From: Streptomyces aureus
GTDB lineage: Bacteria > Actinomycetota > Actinomycetes > Streptomycetales > Streptomycetaceae
Length of the DNA: 64,000 nucleotides
Direction: 5' to 3'
Assembly (NCBI RefSeq): GCF_000725495.1
Contig: NZ_JNZD01000004.1
Span: forward strand, 186,001 to 250,000
Shown here: positions 32,831 to 43,580 of the stretch, one piece after another
Layout: every line of letters starts with the position of its first letter
Position numbering within the stretch: position 1 is the first letter of the stretch
Made by a program: the position numbers and the translations under genes
The notes under the pieces: model-generated
Told to the model about the DNA's origin: nothing
The model's database searches: none
The model's input: only the letters and a program-made list of their open reading frames with translations

Positions 32831-33418
32831 GTGGTGGGCAGGGGTTTCTGGCGGCGCCATCGGGAGGCGCTCCGCTCCGCCCTGCGATCGCTGCTGACCT
32901 CGGCGGTCCTCGTGACCCTGTACTACCTGCTGCCGCTCGACAAATCCTTCTCCCCGAAGACCGTCTTCACACTCGTCTCGGGCATCGCGGCGGTGGGGGT
33001 GCTCCTGTCCTGGCAGATCCGCGAGATCACCCGGGCCAGGCGGCCCGAACTGCGGGCCATGGAGGCGCTGGCGACCAGCGCCCCGCTCTACCTGCTCCTG
33101 TTCGCCATCGTCTACTACCTGATGGAGCGCAGCGCGCCGAGCAGCTTCAGTGAGGCGCTGACGCGCACCGACGCCCTCTACTTCACCGTGACCGTCTTCA
33201 GCACGGTCGGCTTCGGGGACATCACCGCACGCAGCGAGACGGCCCGGGCGCTGGTCACGGGGCAGATGGCGGTGAACGTGCTGCTGATCGGTGTGGCTGC
33301 CCGGCTGCTGGTCTCGGCGGTCCAGCAGGGCAGGCTCCAGCAGGGGGCGTCGCCGCCCGGCGCACCAGGCGTCCCCGGGTCCGGCGCGCCGGGCGGCGCT
33401 CCACCGAGCGAGGACTGA
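32831..33418 (+). CDS. Potassium-channel pore-domain protein
   Basis: A 195-residue membrane protein with an ion-channel pore. TVTVFSTVGFGDITARS contains the selectivity filter TVGFGD (125-130 counted from the chosen start), preceded by the membrane helix LYLLLFAIVYYLM and followed by a last helix (QMAVNVLLIGVAARLLV). Two further N-terminal hydrophobic helices precede the pore unit. A GTG at 32831, with GGCGGGG nearby, was chosen; an adjacent GTG is also possible. The C-terminal tail is Gly/Pro-rich and lacks a known ligand-binding domain. A tetrameric K+ channel in the cell membrane is expected. Confidence 0.85.
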   Translation: MVGRGFWRRHREALRSALRSLLTSAVLVTLYYLLPLDKSFSPKTVFTLVSGIAAVGVLLSWQIREITRARRPELRAMEALATSAPLYLLLFAIVYYLMERSAPSSFSEALTRTDALYFTVTVFSTVGFGDITARSETARALVTGQMAVNVLLIGVAARLLVSAVQQGRLQQGASPPGAPGVPGSGAPGGAPPSED

Positions 33419-33445
33419 TCCGGGGTCAGGGTCCCGTCGTGACCG

Positions 33446-33494
33446 GGGCCCTGGTGCCCCGGCACCGGTCGTCGATGCCGGGGCACCAGGGCCC
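33446..33494. terminator. Strong hairpin terminator after the channel gene
   Basis: Perfect 19-bp arms (33446-33464, 33476-33494, starting GGGCCCTGGTGCC) with an 11-nt loop. They lie about 27 bp after the stop. No T tract follows. Confidence 0.8.
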
Positions 33495-33512
33495 TGTCCG
33501 CCCTGAGGCGCT

Positions 33513-33617
33513 GTCCGACGATTGCCGTCGGACGGGTTCTAGGGCCTGTCTGACAATTCGCGTCGTCGCCCGGAGGGCGGCCCGCCGGGCAGACGGGAAT
33601 TGTCAGACGGGCCCTAG
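33513..33617. repeat. Nested inverted repeats, possible MITE- or REP-like element
   Basis: A small dyad GTCCGACG-ATTGC-CGTCGGAC (33513-33533) is followed by a long one: 21-bp arms at 33539-33559 and 33597-33617 with one mismatch and a 37-nt GC-rich loop. The ends are CTAGGGC...TGACAATTC and its complement. The right arm contains the TAG stop of the CMD-like gene. The TGACAATTC motif is unusually AT-rich for this window. Confidence 0.55.
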
Positions 33618-33940
33618 CCCTCCGAGTCGATCTCGGCCTCGGCCACCGCGATCGCCATACCGAACGCCCTCGCGATGTTGCCGGCCGCCGTCATGACCCG
33701 GGCCGTGCCCACGATGGGCGCGATGGCCACCAGGACGTCCTGCACCTGAGCCATGGTCAGGTCGGCCTGGATGGCGGGGTCGATGTGCGCGAGGTAGGAG
33801 ATGGGCGGCGCGTCGGAGGCCGCGAGGGCCGCGATACGGGTGAGGAGGAGCTGGTCCGTGGGCAGTTCGCACCGCTCGACCGAGTCGACGGTCATGGCGG
33901 CGATGGTGTCGAGGACAGGGGTGTCTGATGCAGTGGTCAT
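33614..33940 (-). CDS. Carboxymuconolactone-decarboxylase-like small protein
   Basis: A 108-residue all-helical protein: LLLTRIAALAASDAPPISYLAHIDPAIQADLTMAQVQDVLVAIAPIVGTARVMTAAGNI follows the CMD/AhpD helix pattern. The CxxC pair of true AhpD peroxidase reductases is absent; only one Cys is present. A redox role is therefore unlikely and the function is unknown. AGGAGA lies about 10 bases before the ATG at 33940. The stop is supplied by the arm of the inverted repeat at 33597-33617, so the extreme C-terminus (EIDSEG) may have been altered by that element. Confidence 0.72.
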   Translation of the reverse strand: MTTASDTPVLDTIAAMTVDSVERCELPTDQLLLTRIAALAASDAPPISYLAHIDPAIQADLTMAQVQDVLVAIAPIVGTARVMTAAGNIARAFGMAIAVAEAEIDSEG

Positions 33941-34223
33941 GGCTGCCGGTCTCCTGATGCGCGGACGGGGGCGCTGCAGGCGGAGGGAATCGGTGTCCGC
34001 CGGCGCCACTGGATGCGTCAACCGTAGGTGCATTTCGGACAGGGCGCGCGCGGAGCCGAGGGGGCCGGAGAGGCCCGCCACGACCGGACGGGCATCCGGC
34101 ACTCGCCGGTCCCTCGCGCACCGCGCCCGGGACCGGCGAGCCAGGCGCCGGTGAGCTCCCTGACCAGTAACCGCGTGGGACGACGACCGCCCCCGGTCCT
34201 CGTCCCACGTGTCGATGGTCCGG

Positions 34224-36611
<2,388 letters not shown>

Positions 36612-36753
36612 CGTGTCTCCATCTGTCGGGCGGGGCCGCCTTCACGCCTCCCGCCGGCATCGCCGGCCCCGTTCCGGCCGGCGTCGCGCGGCCGTCAGGG
36701 CGCACCTTGCGCCACGCTAGGCGAAAACAGGCCGCGGGCGCTTCTCGAATCCT

Positions 36754-36855
36754 GACCTCGTCGGGAAGTGCCGGGTCGGGAGCTCCTGACCTCGTGGGCA
36801 AGTGTCGGGTCCCGAGATCCTCACCGCGTGGGGAAGTGTCGGGTCCCGAGCGAGA
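36754..36855. repeat. Three 34-bp direct repeats upstream of the NhaA-DsbA gene
   Basis: Units start at 36754, 36788 and 36822 and share GGGAAGTGTCGGGTCCCGAG-like cores. The array ends 15 bp before the start codon and lies between divergent genes. This layout fits a multi-site operator or an iterated promoter element. Confidence 0.7.
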
Positions 36856-36869
36856 ATCGGAGGGTGACC

Positions 36870-38771
36870 ATGCCTTCCGACGCCTCGCCCATGTCCGGTC
36901 GCACCGAGTGCGGTGGCCGCGCCCGCAGCCCGTTGCACGCGTTCCTGCGCACGGAGACCGGCAGCGCGGCCGTGCTGCTCGCCGCCGCCCTGGTGGCGAT
37001 GGCCTGGGCCAACCTCGGTCCCGGTTCGTACGAGAAGGTGTGGAGCACCGAGCTGTCGGTCCGCCTCGGATCGGGCGGGGTGTCGCTCGACCTGCGCGCG
37101 TGGGTGAACAGCGGGCTGATGACGCTGTTCTTCTTCGTCGTCGGTCTCGAGGCGCGCCGCGAGTTCGACCTGGGCGAGCTGCGGGAGCGCCGCCGGGTCA
37201 CGCTGCCCCTGCTGGCGGGGCTGAGTGGCATGGTGGTCCCGGTGGTCGTGTACCTGGCCGTCACCGCGGGCCACGGTCCGGACGCGCACGGCTGGGGTGC
37301 CGCCATGTCGACGGACACGGCCTTCGCGCTGGGCATGCTGGCCGTGTTCGGCTCACGGCTGCCCGGCGCGCTGCGGGTCTTCATGCTCACGATCGCCGTC
37401 GTGGACGACTTCCTGGCGCTGGCCGTCGTCGTCCTCGTCTACAGCGACACCATCGAGGTGCCCGCGCTGCTGACGGCGCTGGCCCTGTTCGCGGTCGTCC
37501 TGCTGCTGCGGCGCACGATCGGGGCCCGGGTCCCGTCCCTGTACGGGGTGCTGGGCGTGGCGATCTGGGTGGCGCTGCTGAAGTCGGGCATCGACCCGGT
37601 GGTGACGGGTCTGGCGATGGGCATGCTGACCTACGCGTACGCGGCCGAGCGCGGCGATCTGGAGCACGCCAGCCGGCTGTTCCGGCGTTTTCGCGAGCAG
37701 CCGACGCCGGAGCTGGAGCGCACGGTACGACGCGGTCTCGCCTCGACGCTCTCCCCGAACGAGCGGCTCCAGCAGATGTTCCATCCCTGGACCAGTTATG
37801 TGATCGTGCCGCTGTTCGCCCTGGCCAACGCCGGTATCACGCTGAGCGCGGGGCAGCTGGCCGACGCCTTCACCTCGCCGGTGACGCTCGGCATCCTGCT
37901 CGGCTACACGGTGGGCAAGCCCGTCGGTGTCATCGCCGGGACCTGGCTCACCACCCGCGCCGCGCGGGGACGGCTGCACCCGCCGGTGGGCTGGGGCGCC
38001 ATCACCGCGGGCGGCACGCTGGCCGGGGTCGGTTTCACCGTGGCCCTGCTGATCGCGTCGCTGGCCTTCGAGGGCGACCGGCTGGAACAGGCGAAGATCG
38101 GCATCCTGGCGGCGGTCGCGGGCTCGTTCCTGCTGACCTGGCTCGTCACCCTGGTGCTCGGTGCCCTGACCGGGCGCTCCCGGGCGCGGGCGCTGCTCGG
38201 CACCGGGCAGGCGATCGTCGACCTGAGCGAGCCCGTCGACGTGGAGCGCGACCATGTGCGCGGGCCGCTCGACGCGCCGGTGACCCTCGTCGAGTACGGG
38301 GACTTCGAGTGTCCGTACTGCGGTCTGGCCGAGTCCGTGGTGCGCGAGCTGCTCGCCGACTTCGGCGACGTCCGCTATGTGTGGCGGCATCTGCCGCTCA
38401 ACGACGTGCACCCGAACGCCCAGCTCGCCGCGCAGGCCGCCGAGGCCGCGTCCCGTCAGGACCGCTATTGGGAGATGCACGACCTGCTCATGGGCCACCA
38501 GGGCGAGCTGGGCGCGAAGGACCTGTTCCGGTACGCGGCCCGGCTCGGTCTCGACGGCGCCCGGTTCCGCGAGGACCTGCGGGGCGGCCCGGGCGCGGCC
38601 CGGATCGCCAGGGACGTGGAGTCGGCCGACCTCAGCGGTGTCTCGGGCACGCCGACGTTCTTCGTCAACGGCCGCCGTCACTACGGCGCCTACGACATCG
38701 TCTCGCTGACGGAGGCCGTGCGCGCCGCGCGACAGCGGACGACGCTCACGGGGGCGGGCCAGGAGGGCTGA
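36870..38771 (+). CDS. nhaA: NhaA Na+/H+ antiporter fused to a DsbA-like thioredoxin domain
   Basis: A 633-residue two-domain protein. Residues about 20-440 form an NhaA antiporter with about twelve membrane helices. [10 protein letters not shown] and [14 protein letters not shown] hold the acidic residues that in E. coli NhaA carry out ion exchange. Residues about 450-630 form a DsbA-type thioredoxin domain with active site FECPYCG and a cis-Pro loop [10 protein letters not shown]. Such NhaA-DsbA fusions occur in actinobacteria; a functional link between pH/Na+ balance and thiol oxidation is inferred. GGAGGG precedes the ATG, and three 34-bp repeats lie in the promoter region. The stop lies in a 32-bp tandem array. 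Confidence 0.93.
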   Translation: MPSDASPMSGRTECGGRARSPLHAFLRTETGSAAVLLAAALVAMAWANLGPGSYEKVWSTELSVRLGSGGVSLDLRAWVNSGLMTLFFFVVGLEARREFDLGELRERRRVTLPLLAGLSGMVVPVVVYLAVTAGHGPDAHGWGAAMSTDTAFALGMLAVFGSRLPGALRVFMLTIAVVDDFLALAVVVLVYSDTIEVPALLTALALFAVVLLLRRTIGARVPSLYGVLGVAIWVALLKSGIDPVVTGLAMGMLTYAYAAERGDLEHASRLFRRFREQPTPELERTVRRGLASTLSPNERLQQMFHPWTSYVIVPLFALANAGITLSAGQLADAFTSPVTLGILLGYTVGKPVGVIAGTWLTTRAARGRLHPPVGWGAITAGGTLAGVGFTVALLIASLAFEGDRLEQAKIGILAAVAGSFLLTWLVTLVLGALTGRSRARALLGTGQAIVDLSEPVDVERDHVRGPLDAPVTLVEYGDFECPYCGLAESVVRELLADFGDVRYVWRHLPLNDVHPNAQLAAQAAEAASRQDRYWEMHDLLMGHQGELGAKDLFRYAARLGLDGARFREDLRGGPGAARIARDVESADLSGVSGTPTFFVNGRRHYGAYDIVSLTEAVRAARQRTTLTGAGQEG

Positions 38772-38914
38772 GGGCCAGTGGCACGGGCGAGCCAAGGGGC
38801 TAGGTCCGGTGGCACGGGCGCGCCATGAGGGCTAGGTCCGGTGGCACGGACGCGCCATGAGGGCTAGGTCCGGTGGCACGGACGCGCCATGAGGGCTAGG
38901 TCCGGTGGCACGGC
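38767..38914. repeat. 32-bp tandem repeat, four copies plus a partial one
   Basis: Units begin at 38767, 38799, 38831, 38863 and 38895 (the last partial). The copies at 38831 and 38863 are identical; the core is GCTAGGTCCGGTGGCACGG. The array starts on the TGA of the antiporter gene and runs into the 3' end of the convergent GlxA regulator, whose last about 25 residues it encodes. Confidence 0.9.
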
Positions 38915-39737
38915 TGATGAGATGCTCGGCGCGCTCCAGGCGCAGGGACTGCTGGTAGCGCAGGGGGGTGAGGCCGCCGGTCGCGCGGGCGAAGAGGCGG
39001 GTGAGGGTGCGTTCGCTGACGCCGACGGCCGCGGCGAGTTCCGGCAGGGGCACCGGCCCGTCGAAGCGGGCGTCGAGGAGATCCTGGGCGCGGTGCACGG
39101 TGTCGTCCAGGTGGGAGCGGTGCCGGAGCATCGCGCTGGCCTGGGGTTCGTGGCCGTTGCGCCGGGCGTAGACCACCATGTCCCGGGCCACCTGCGCGGC
39201 CACCGCGGGGCCGTGCCGGGTGGCGATCAGATGCAGGGCGAGGTCGATGCCGCTGGCGATGCCGGCCGAGGTGACGACCCGGTCGTCCTGGGTGTACAGC
39301 ACGTCGCGGACCACGACCGCCCGGGGATGGCGGCGGGCGAGTTCGTCCTGGACGTCGTGGTGGGTGGTGCACCGGCGGCCGTCGAGCAGCCCGGCCCGGC
39401 CGAGCGCGTCGGCGCCGGCGCAGACGCTGGCGACGGTGCCGCCGCGGGCGTGGTGGCCGGCGAGGACCCGCAGGCTCGCCTCGTCGATGGCGGGCCCCTC
39501 GGCGAGGGTGAGCGCGCGCCAGCCGGGCACGACGATCAGGTCCTCGGGGCCGAGCTCGGGCCAGTCGAGCCCGGTCACCAGGGGCAGGCCCTGGGCGGTG
39601 AGGATCTGCGGCCGCTCGGCGACGTAGCCGAGGGTGTAGGGGTGCCCGAAGTCGGCGGCCGTGGAGAAGACCTGCGCGGGTCCGGCCAGGTCCAGCAGAT
39701 GGACTCCGGGCACCAGGAAGAAGACGACGTGGCTCAC
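38832..39737 (-). CDS. GlxA-family regulator (DJ-1/PfpI plus AraC HTH)
   Basis: A 301-residue transcription factor. The DJ-1/PfpI-like domain spans about 1-175 and keeps the nucleophile-elbow Cys106 (SVCAGA). An AraC-type double helix-turn-helix follows (LAAAVGVSERTLTRLFARATG). The last about 25 residues are translated from the 32-bp tandem repeats, and the natural end is probably near LERAEHLISRA. The start is GTG at 39737. It lies 10 bp after the isochorismatase gene in the same operon, so it may regulate or sense the substrate of that enzyme. Confidence 0.87.
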   Translation of the reverse strand: MSHVVFFLVPGVHLLDLAGPAQVFSTAADFGHPYTLGYVAERPQILTAQGLPLVTGLDWPELGPEDLIVVPGWRALTLAEGPAIDEASLRVLAGHHARGGTVASVCAGADALGRAGLLDGRRCTTHHDVQDELARRHPRAVVVRDVLYTQDDRVVTSAGIASGIDLALHLIATRHGPAVAAQVARDMVVYARRNGHEPQASAMLRHRSHLDDTVHRAQDLLDARFDGPVPLPELAAAVGVSERTLTRLFARATGGLTPLRYQQSLRLERAEHLISRATGPSPHGASVPPDLALMARPCHRT

Positions 39738-39747
39738 GATCCGGTCA

Positions 39748-40347
39748 TCATGCCCGAGAGGCGGCCGCGGTCTCCAGTGCCTCGACCGTGGCGATGGCGG
39801 CGAAGCGTCCGGCCAGGGCGTACTCGGTGCGCTTGACGACGTCCTCGGCGCTCAGGGTGCGGGGGTCGGCCAGCAGGTCCGCCACGCTCTGTCCCTCGGG
39901 GGCGTCGCGGTGCGGGATGGGGTTGGTGGCGGTGGCGTCGGTGACGAAGGTGACCCGGTAGCCGAGGTCGCTCGCGACGCGGGCCGTGGTCTCCACGCAC
40001 TGCTCGGTCCGGATCCCGCAGACGGTGACCTCGCGGACCCCGCGTTCCGTCAGGAGCTGCTGGAGGTTGGTGGTGGTGAAGGCGTTGTGGGAGGTCTTGT
40101 GGAGCAGCGGCTCGCCGTCCTCGCGCCGGAGCTCGTCCATGAGCCGGACATGGCCGAGGGCGGGGTCGAAGACGTCGCCGCTGCCGGGCTCGGAGTGCAG
40201 CACCCACACGACGGTGTCCCCGGCCCGCCGGGCGAGCCCGACGAGCCGGTCGACCTGCTGGGCGATCTTCGGCTCGGAGATGGTCTCCCACAGCGGGTGG
40301 GCACGAAAGGATTCCTGGACATCGATGACGATCAGTGCTCGGGTCAT
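39748..40347 (-). CDS. Isochorismatase-family cysteine hydrolase
   Basis: A 199-residue cytoplasmic hydrolase. The catalytic triad is clear: Asp9 (LIVIDVQESF), Lys84 (HKTSHNAF) and Cys117 (CGIRTEQCVETTA). It is followed by the typical VTDATAT. Members cleave amides or isochorismate; nicotinamidase-like and N-carbamoyl hydrolase activities are common, and the substrate cannot be deduced. It is first in a two-gene operon with a GlxA-type regulator 10 bp downstream. Confidence 0.9.
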   Translation of the reverse strand: MTRALIVIDVQESFRAHPLWETISEPKIAQQVDRLVGLARRAGDTVVWVLHSEPGSGDVFDPALGHVRLMDELRREDGEPLLHKTSHNAFTTTNLQQLLTERGVREVTVCGIRTEQCVETTARVASDLGYRVTFVTDATATNPIPHRDAPEGQSVADLLADPRTLSAEDVVKRTEYALAGRFAAIATVEALETAAASRA

Positions 40348-40441
40348 GCCCCCACTCTGACCGCCCCGCCACTCCCCCGGACAGGCCGCATCGGGTCCGG
40401 GTCCGGACCGATCCGGTCACACCCGCCGTCGGTCCGGGTGC

Positions 40442-40495
40442 GCGGGTGCGGGTGCGGGCGGATGCGGGTGCGGGTGCGGGTGCGGGTGCGGGTGC
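40442..40495. repeat. GCGGGT hexanucleotide repeat
   Basis: About nine GCGGGT-like units in a row with one interruption (GGCGGAT) lie about 100 bp before the isochorismatase start. This stretch belongs to the 561-bp gap 40348-40908. Confidence 0.8.
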
Positions 40496-40600
40496 CACCA
40501 GCGTTTACCCGATCCCGTCTTCCGGCGCCCGCCCGCGATGGACACATGAACAGGGCAGCCCCACACATGAACACGGGGCGGACAGGGACACGGGCCGGCC

Positions 40601-40671
40601 ATGGACGCATGAACGCGTGAACCCATCAACGCGTGAACCCATGAACGCAGCCCCGCATGAGGCATGAACAC
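40601..40671. repeat. Octanucleotide array (ATGAACGC type)
   Basis: Nine near-consecutive 8-bp units: ATGGACGC, ATGAACGC, GTGAACCC, ATCAACGC, GTGAACCC, ATGAACGC, AGCCCCGC, ATGAGGC (7 bp), ATGAACAC. More ACATGAACA copies lie upstream (around 40545-40575). The gap holds no convincing gene. Confidence 0.75.
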
Positions 40672-40908
40672 CGGTCGAGGAGCAGGGGTGGGGCCAATGG
40701 CATGGGATCGGGACACCTGCTGTCCCATGGAACACATCCAGCCATAGACCGTCATGGTGGTCGGGGGCATGAAACATGTCCCCCCAACTCCCGCGAGTTA
40801 ATTGATTGTTGGGGTCCAGAGACTAGGCAAGAGGGGTCGCGGTGCCGATCATCCATGTCATGAACCTGCAACCCGATCGGCGGGTCGCAGCCTCATGGAG
40901 GTGTTGGG

Positions 40909-41361
40909 ATGCACCGAAGACTCGCCACCGGCCTCGCCGCCTCGGCCATGGCCCTCGCAGCCGTCACGGCGACCGCAACAGCCGCAAGCGCGGTCCCCGC
41001 GGACAAGGCCCAGGTCCTGTCCAACTTCACCCAGACCAGCGCGTCGAGCTACAACACCTGGGTCGCCGCCCGGGCCAACCAGTCGGCCTGGTCGGCGTAC
41101 GCCTTCGACTGGTCCACCGACTACTGCTCCACCTCGCCGGACAACCCGTTCGGCTTCCCGTTCGCCACCTCGTGCGCCCGCCACGACTTCGGCTATCGCA
41201 ACTACAAGGCCGCCGGCACGTTCAGCGCCAACAAGGCGCGCCTCGACAGCGCCCTGTACGCGGATCTGGGCCGGGTCTGCGCCAACTACAGCGGCGCGAC
41301 GAAGACCACGTGCGACAGCACCGCCTGGACCTACTACCAGGCCGTCAAGGCCCTCGGCTGA
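40909..41361 (+). CDS. Secreted prokaryotic phospholipase A2
   Basis: A 150-residue secreted enzyme. A signal peptide of about 28 residues ends TAASA. The catalytic CARHDFGYRNYK has the His92-Asp93 pair, matching the actinobacterial phospholipase A2 typified by Streptomyces violaceoruber. Four cysteines (73, 89 and two near the C-terminus) would make two disulfides. It is expected to release fatty acids from the sn-2 position of phospholipids with Ca2+. A good GGAGGTG lies 6 bases before the ATG. It stands alone in front of the transport island. Confidence 0.93.
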   Translation: MHRRLATGLAASAMALAAVTATATAASAVPADKAQVLSNFTQTSASSYNTWVAARANQSAWSAYAFDWSTDYCSTSPDNPFGFPFATSCARHDFGYRNYKAAGTFSANKARLDSALYADLGRVCANYSGATKTTCDSTAWTYYQAVKALG

Positions 41362-41936
41362 CGCCCGGGCCGGCCACGGCCGACGCCCTTGGCGACACCC
41401 GCGGCCGACGACCCGAGTCCGCCCGCGCACCGGTGTGATCCCGGCCGACCCGCCCCGGCCGAAGCCCGGTGACGGACCGCCCTCCGCGTTCCCTCACGGA
41501 TGGCCGACCCCGCCCGTCCCACCCCTGGCCCACGCGTACCGCCGCGAGGCACCCCGCACCGCCCGCCCCGCCTCACCCCGTCCTGCCCTCGTCCCCGTGC
41601 CGTCCACCGGACCGCCCGGGACCCGGTCATGACCAAGGGCGCGAGCCGGACGGCACGGGCCCTTGTGAGCCGTGCGCGGTACGGACCGCCGTGAGCCGGG
41701 GCGGGCGGCGCGGGCGCCCGGGGCCCGCCCCGCCCCGGACCGGCACACCCGGGGCGGGGTGGGCCCCGCGTGCGGCGATCGTCCGTGAGGCGGTTTCGAC
41801 CGGTCGGATTCAGAATGATGGGGACGGCCTCGTACCCGGCCGTCGAGCCGTCTCGGGGCAGCCGGAGCGTGACCGTTGGCCTTGCGGTCCCGGCCCCTTG
41901 AGGCTCGGGACTTGCGAGCGCGCGGGTGGTCGAACG
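41362..41936. other. Long intergenic region with no convincing gene
   Basis: This 575-bp stretch is very GC-rich and shows no frame with a plausible start, ribosome binding site and protein-like composition. It contains a strong hairpin at 41719-41768, and the leader of the small helical-bundle gene lies at its end. Confidence 0.6.
41719..41768. terminator. Strong 20-bp-arm hairpin
   Basis: Arms 41719-41738 and 41749-41768 pair with one G-U type mismatch around a 10-nt loop. Located 358 bp after the phospholipase stop, it could be a distal terminator or an attenuator of the downstream genes. Confidence 0.55.
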
Positions 41937-42443
41937 ATGAAGACGGACGAACCGGAAGCAGCGGCCGACGAGAGCCGGGCATCACGCGGGGCGAGTCGCG
42001 CGCCCGCCCCGCCCGCGAACAGCGCTCCGCCGGGGGACCCGGCGCCCCCCGGGAACACCCGCCACGACGAGGCCGTCGCCCTCGGCCGCCTGACCGCGCG
42101 TCTGAAGGCCGCCTACCCCTCCGTCGACCCGGCCGTCGTGGACCAGGTCGTGGACACCGCCCGCGGATCCTTCCGGCAGGCGAAGGTCAGGACCTACGTC
42201 CCCATCCTGGTCGAGCGCCGGGTCCGCGCCCTGCTCGCCGGCCTCGACGGGGAAGCGGACGGCACCCCGGGAGGGACCGCCCCCGGCGACACGGGTTCAG
42301 CCGCGCCGAGGACGGCCGGGACGGCCGAACGGTCCGCCGAGCGTCCGCGCCGCACTCCCCTGCTGGGCCGGTGGATACCCGCACGGCTGCGCCCGGCCCC
42401 CGCGTCCGCGTCCGACCTGGGTGGTGCCGGTGACGGCCCATGA
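41937..42443 (+). CDS. Small protein with three-helix-bundle dimerisation-like domain
   Basis: A 168-residue soluble protein. After a disordered Ala/Pro-rich start, residues about 48-105 (LGRLTARLKAAYPSVDPAVVDQVVDTARGSFRQAKVRTYVPILVERRVRALL) resemble the three-helix bundle domain (DUF3562-type) common in actinobacteria. The C-terminus is disordered. It lies 42 bp before the PPK2 gene on the same strand and may be cotranscribed. The function is unknown. Confidence 0.7.
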   Translation: MKTDEPEAAADESRASRGASRAPAPPANSAPPGDPAPPGNTRHDEAVALGRLTARLKAAYPSVDPAVVDQVVDTARGSFRQAKVRTYVPILVERRVRALLAGLDGEADGTPGGTAPGDTGSAAPRTAGTAERSAERPRRTPLLGRWIPARLRPAPASASDLGGAGDGP

Positions 42444-42485
42444 CCGTGCGGTGCTCACCATGACAGAAGAAGGGGCGGGGCCGTC

Positions 42486-43523
42486 ATGACGGATGACAGG
42501 GCCGAACGCGTCGCACGGCTGATCGCGCCGCTGCGGGTCGAGCCGGGCTCCCGGGTGAACCTGGGCAAGGACTTCGACCCCCGGTACAAGGGCGGTCTGA
42601 AGAAGAAGCACGGGGTGGAGCTGCTGCGCACCGGTGTTTCGCTGCTCGCCGAGTACCAGGAACGGCTCGCGGCCCAGGACACGTACGGCGTGCTGCTGTG
42701 TCTTCAGGCGCTCGACGCCGGCGGCAAGGACGGAACGATCCGGCACGTCATGAGCGGGGTGAACCCGCAGGGCGTCAAGGTCAGCAGCTTCAAGCAGCCC
42801 TCCACCGAGGAGCTCGACCACGACTACCTGTGGCGCTACGCCGCCCGGCTGCCCGCCCGCGGCGACATCGCGATCTTCAACCGTTCGCACTACGAGGAGG
42901 TGCTCGTCGTCCGGGTGCACCCGGAGGTCCTCGAACGGCAGCGGCTGCCGAAGGACGTGCGCGGCCCGGACATCTGGGACCGCCGCTACCGGGCGATCAA
43001 CGACTGGGAGCGCTATCTGACGGACAACGGGTTCAAGGTCGTGAAGGTCTTCCTGAACCTGTCCAAGGAAGAGCAGCGCACCCGGTTCATGAAGCGGCTC
43101 GACGTGCCGGAGCGGAACTGGAAGTTCTCCGCCGCCGACGTCCGGGAACGCCGCCGATGGGACGAGTACCAGCACGCGTTCTCCGAGATGCTCACGCACA
43201 CCAGTACGCCGTGGGCGCCCTGGTACGTCGTGCCGGCGGACCGGAAGTGGTTCGCGCGCATCTCCACCGCGGCGGTACTGGTGCACACGCTCATGGACAT
43301 CGATCCGGCGTTCCCGGTGCTCGGCAAGGAGGCGCGCAAGGATCTCCGGGCCGCGCGGCGGGAACTGGAGGCCGACGCTCCGAAGGGTGCGCCGGCCGAT
43401 CCGTACGCGGCCCGGCACCGGGTCCCGGAGGCGGGCGGCAAAGAGCGGAGCGGCGGCCACGGGGCGAAGGGGTCGAAGGTGTCCGGCGGGGCCTCGCGGA
43501 CCGGGAAGCGCAAGGGCGAGTAG
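42486..43523 (+). CDS. ppk2: Polyphosphate kinase 2 family nucleotide phosphotransferase
   Basis: A 345-residue P-loop enzyme. DAGGKDGTIRHVMSGVNPQGV holds the PPK2 Walker A (77-84). FNRSHYEEVLVVRVHPE and FLNLSKEEQRTRF are further family blocks, with Arg in the lid. The N-terminal segment (VNLGKDFDPRYKG) and length match the polyphosphate:nucleotide phosphotransferase group (class III), which phosphorylates AMP or ADP from polyphosphate. AAGGGG precedes the ATG. The last about 45 residues are Lys/Gly-rich and disordered. It is 57 bp upstream of a P-type ATPase gene, suggesting linkage of polyphosphate-derived ATP with ion transport. Confidence 0.93.
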   Translation: MTDDRAERVARLIAPLRVEPGSRVNLGKDFDPRYKGGLKKKHGVELLRTGVSLLAEYQERLAAQDTYGVLLCLQALDAGGKDGTIRHVMSGVNPQGVKVSSFKQPSTEELDHDYLWRYAARLPARGDIAIFNRSHYEEVLVVRVHPEVLERQRLPKDVRGPDIWDRRYRAINDWERYLTDNGFKVVKVFLNLSKEEQRTRFMKRLDVPERNWKFSAADVRERRRWDEYQHAFSEMLTHTSTPWAPWYVVPADRKWFARISTAAVLVHTLMDIDPAFPVLGKEARKDLRAARRELEADAPKGAPADPYAARHRVPEAGGKERSGGHGAKGSKVSGGASRTGKRKGE

Positions 43524-43580
43524 GTCCCTCACGCCGTCCGGGGCACCGGCGGCGGACCGGATCCAGATCGGAGAGCAGAG

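Noticed and set aside
33446..33617. Clustered palindromes considered as a CRISPR array
   Set aside because: The dyads differ in sequence and length, are not evenly spaced by unique spacers, and no cas genes are present.
34028..34223. Possible small gene between the CMD-like and UvrA-like genes
   Set aside because: The frame has biased Arg/Pro composition and no start signal.
38767..38914. 32-bp repeats considered as CRISPR or iterons of a replication origin
   Set aside because: There are no spacers, no replication initiator gene, no AT-rich unwinding region and no cas genes.
40335..40800. Small open frames in the repeat-rich gap before the phospholipase gene
   Set aside because: Their apparent codons come from the GCGGGT and ATGAAC repeats; no ribosome binding site or protein-like pattern is seen.
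41469..41936. Open frame extending upstream of the small helical-bundle gene
   Set aside because: The added about 155 residues are Pro/Arg/Gly-rich with no ribosome binding site at the upstream start; the ATG at 41937 is preferred.
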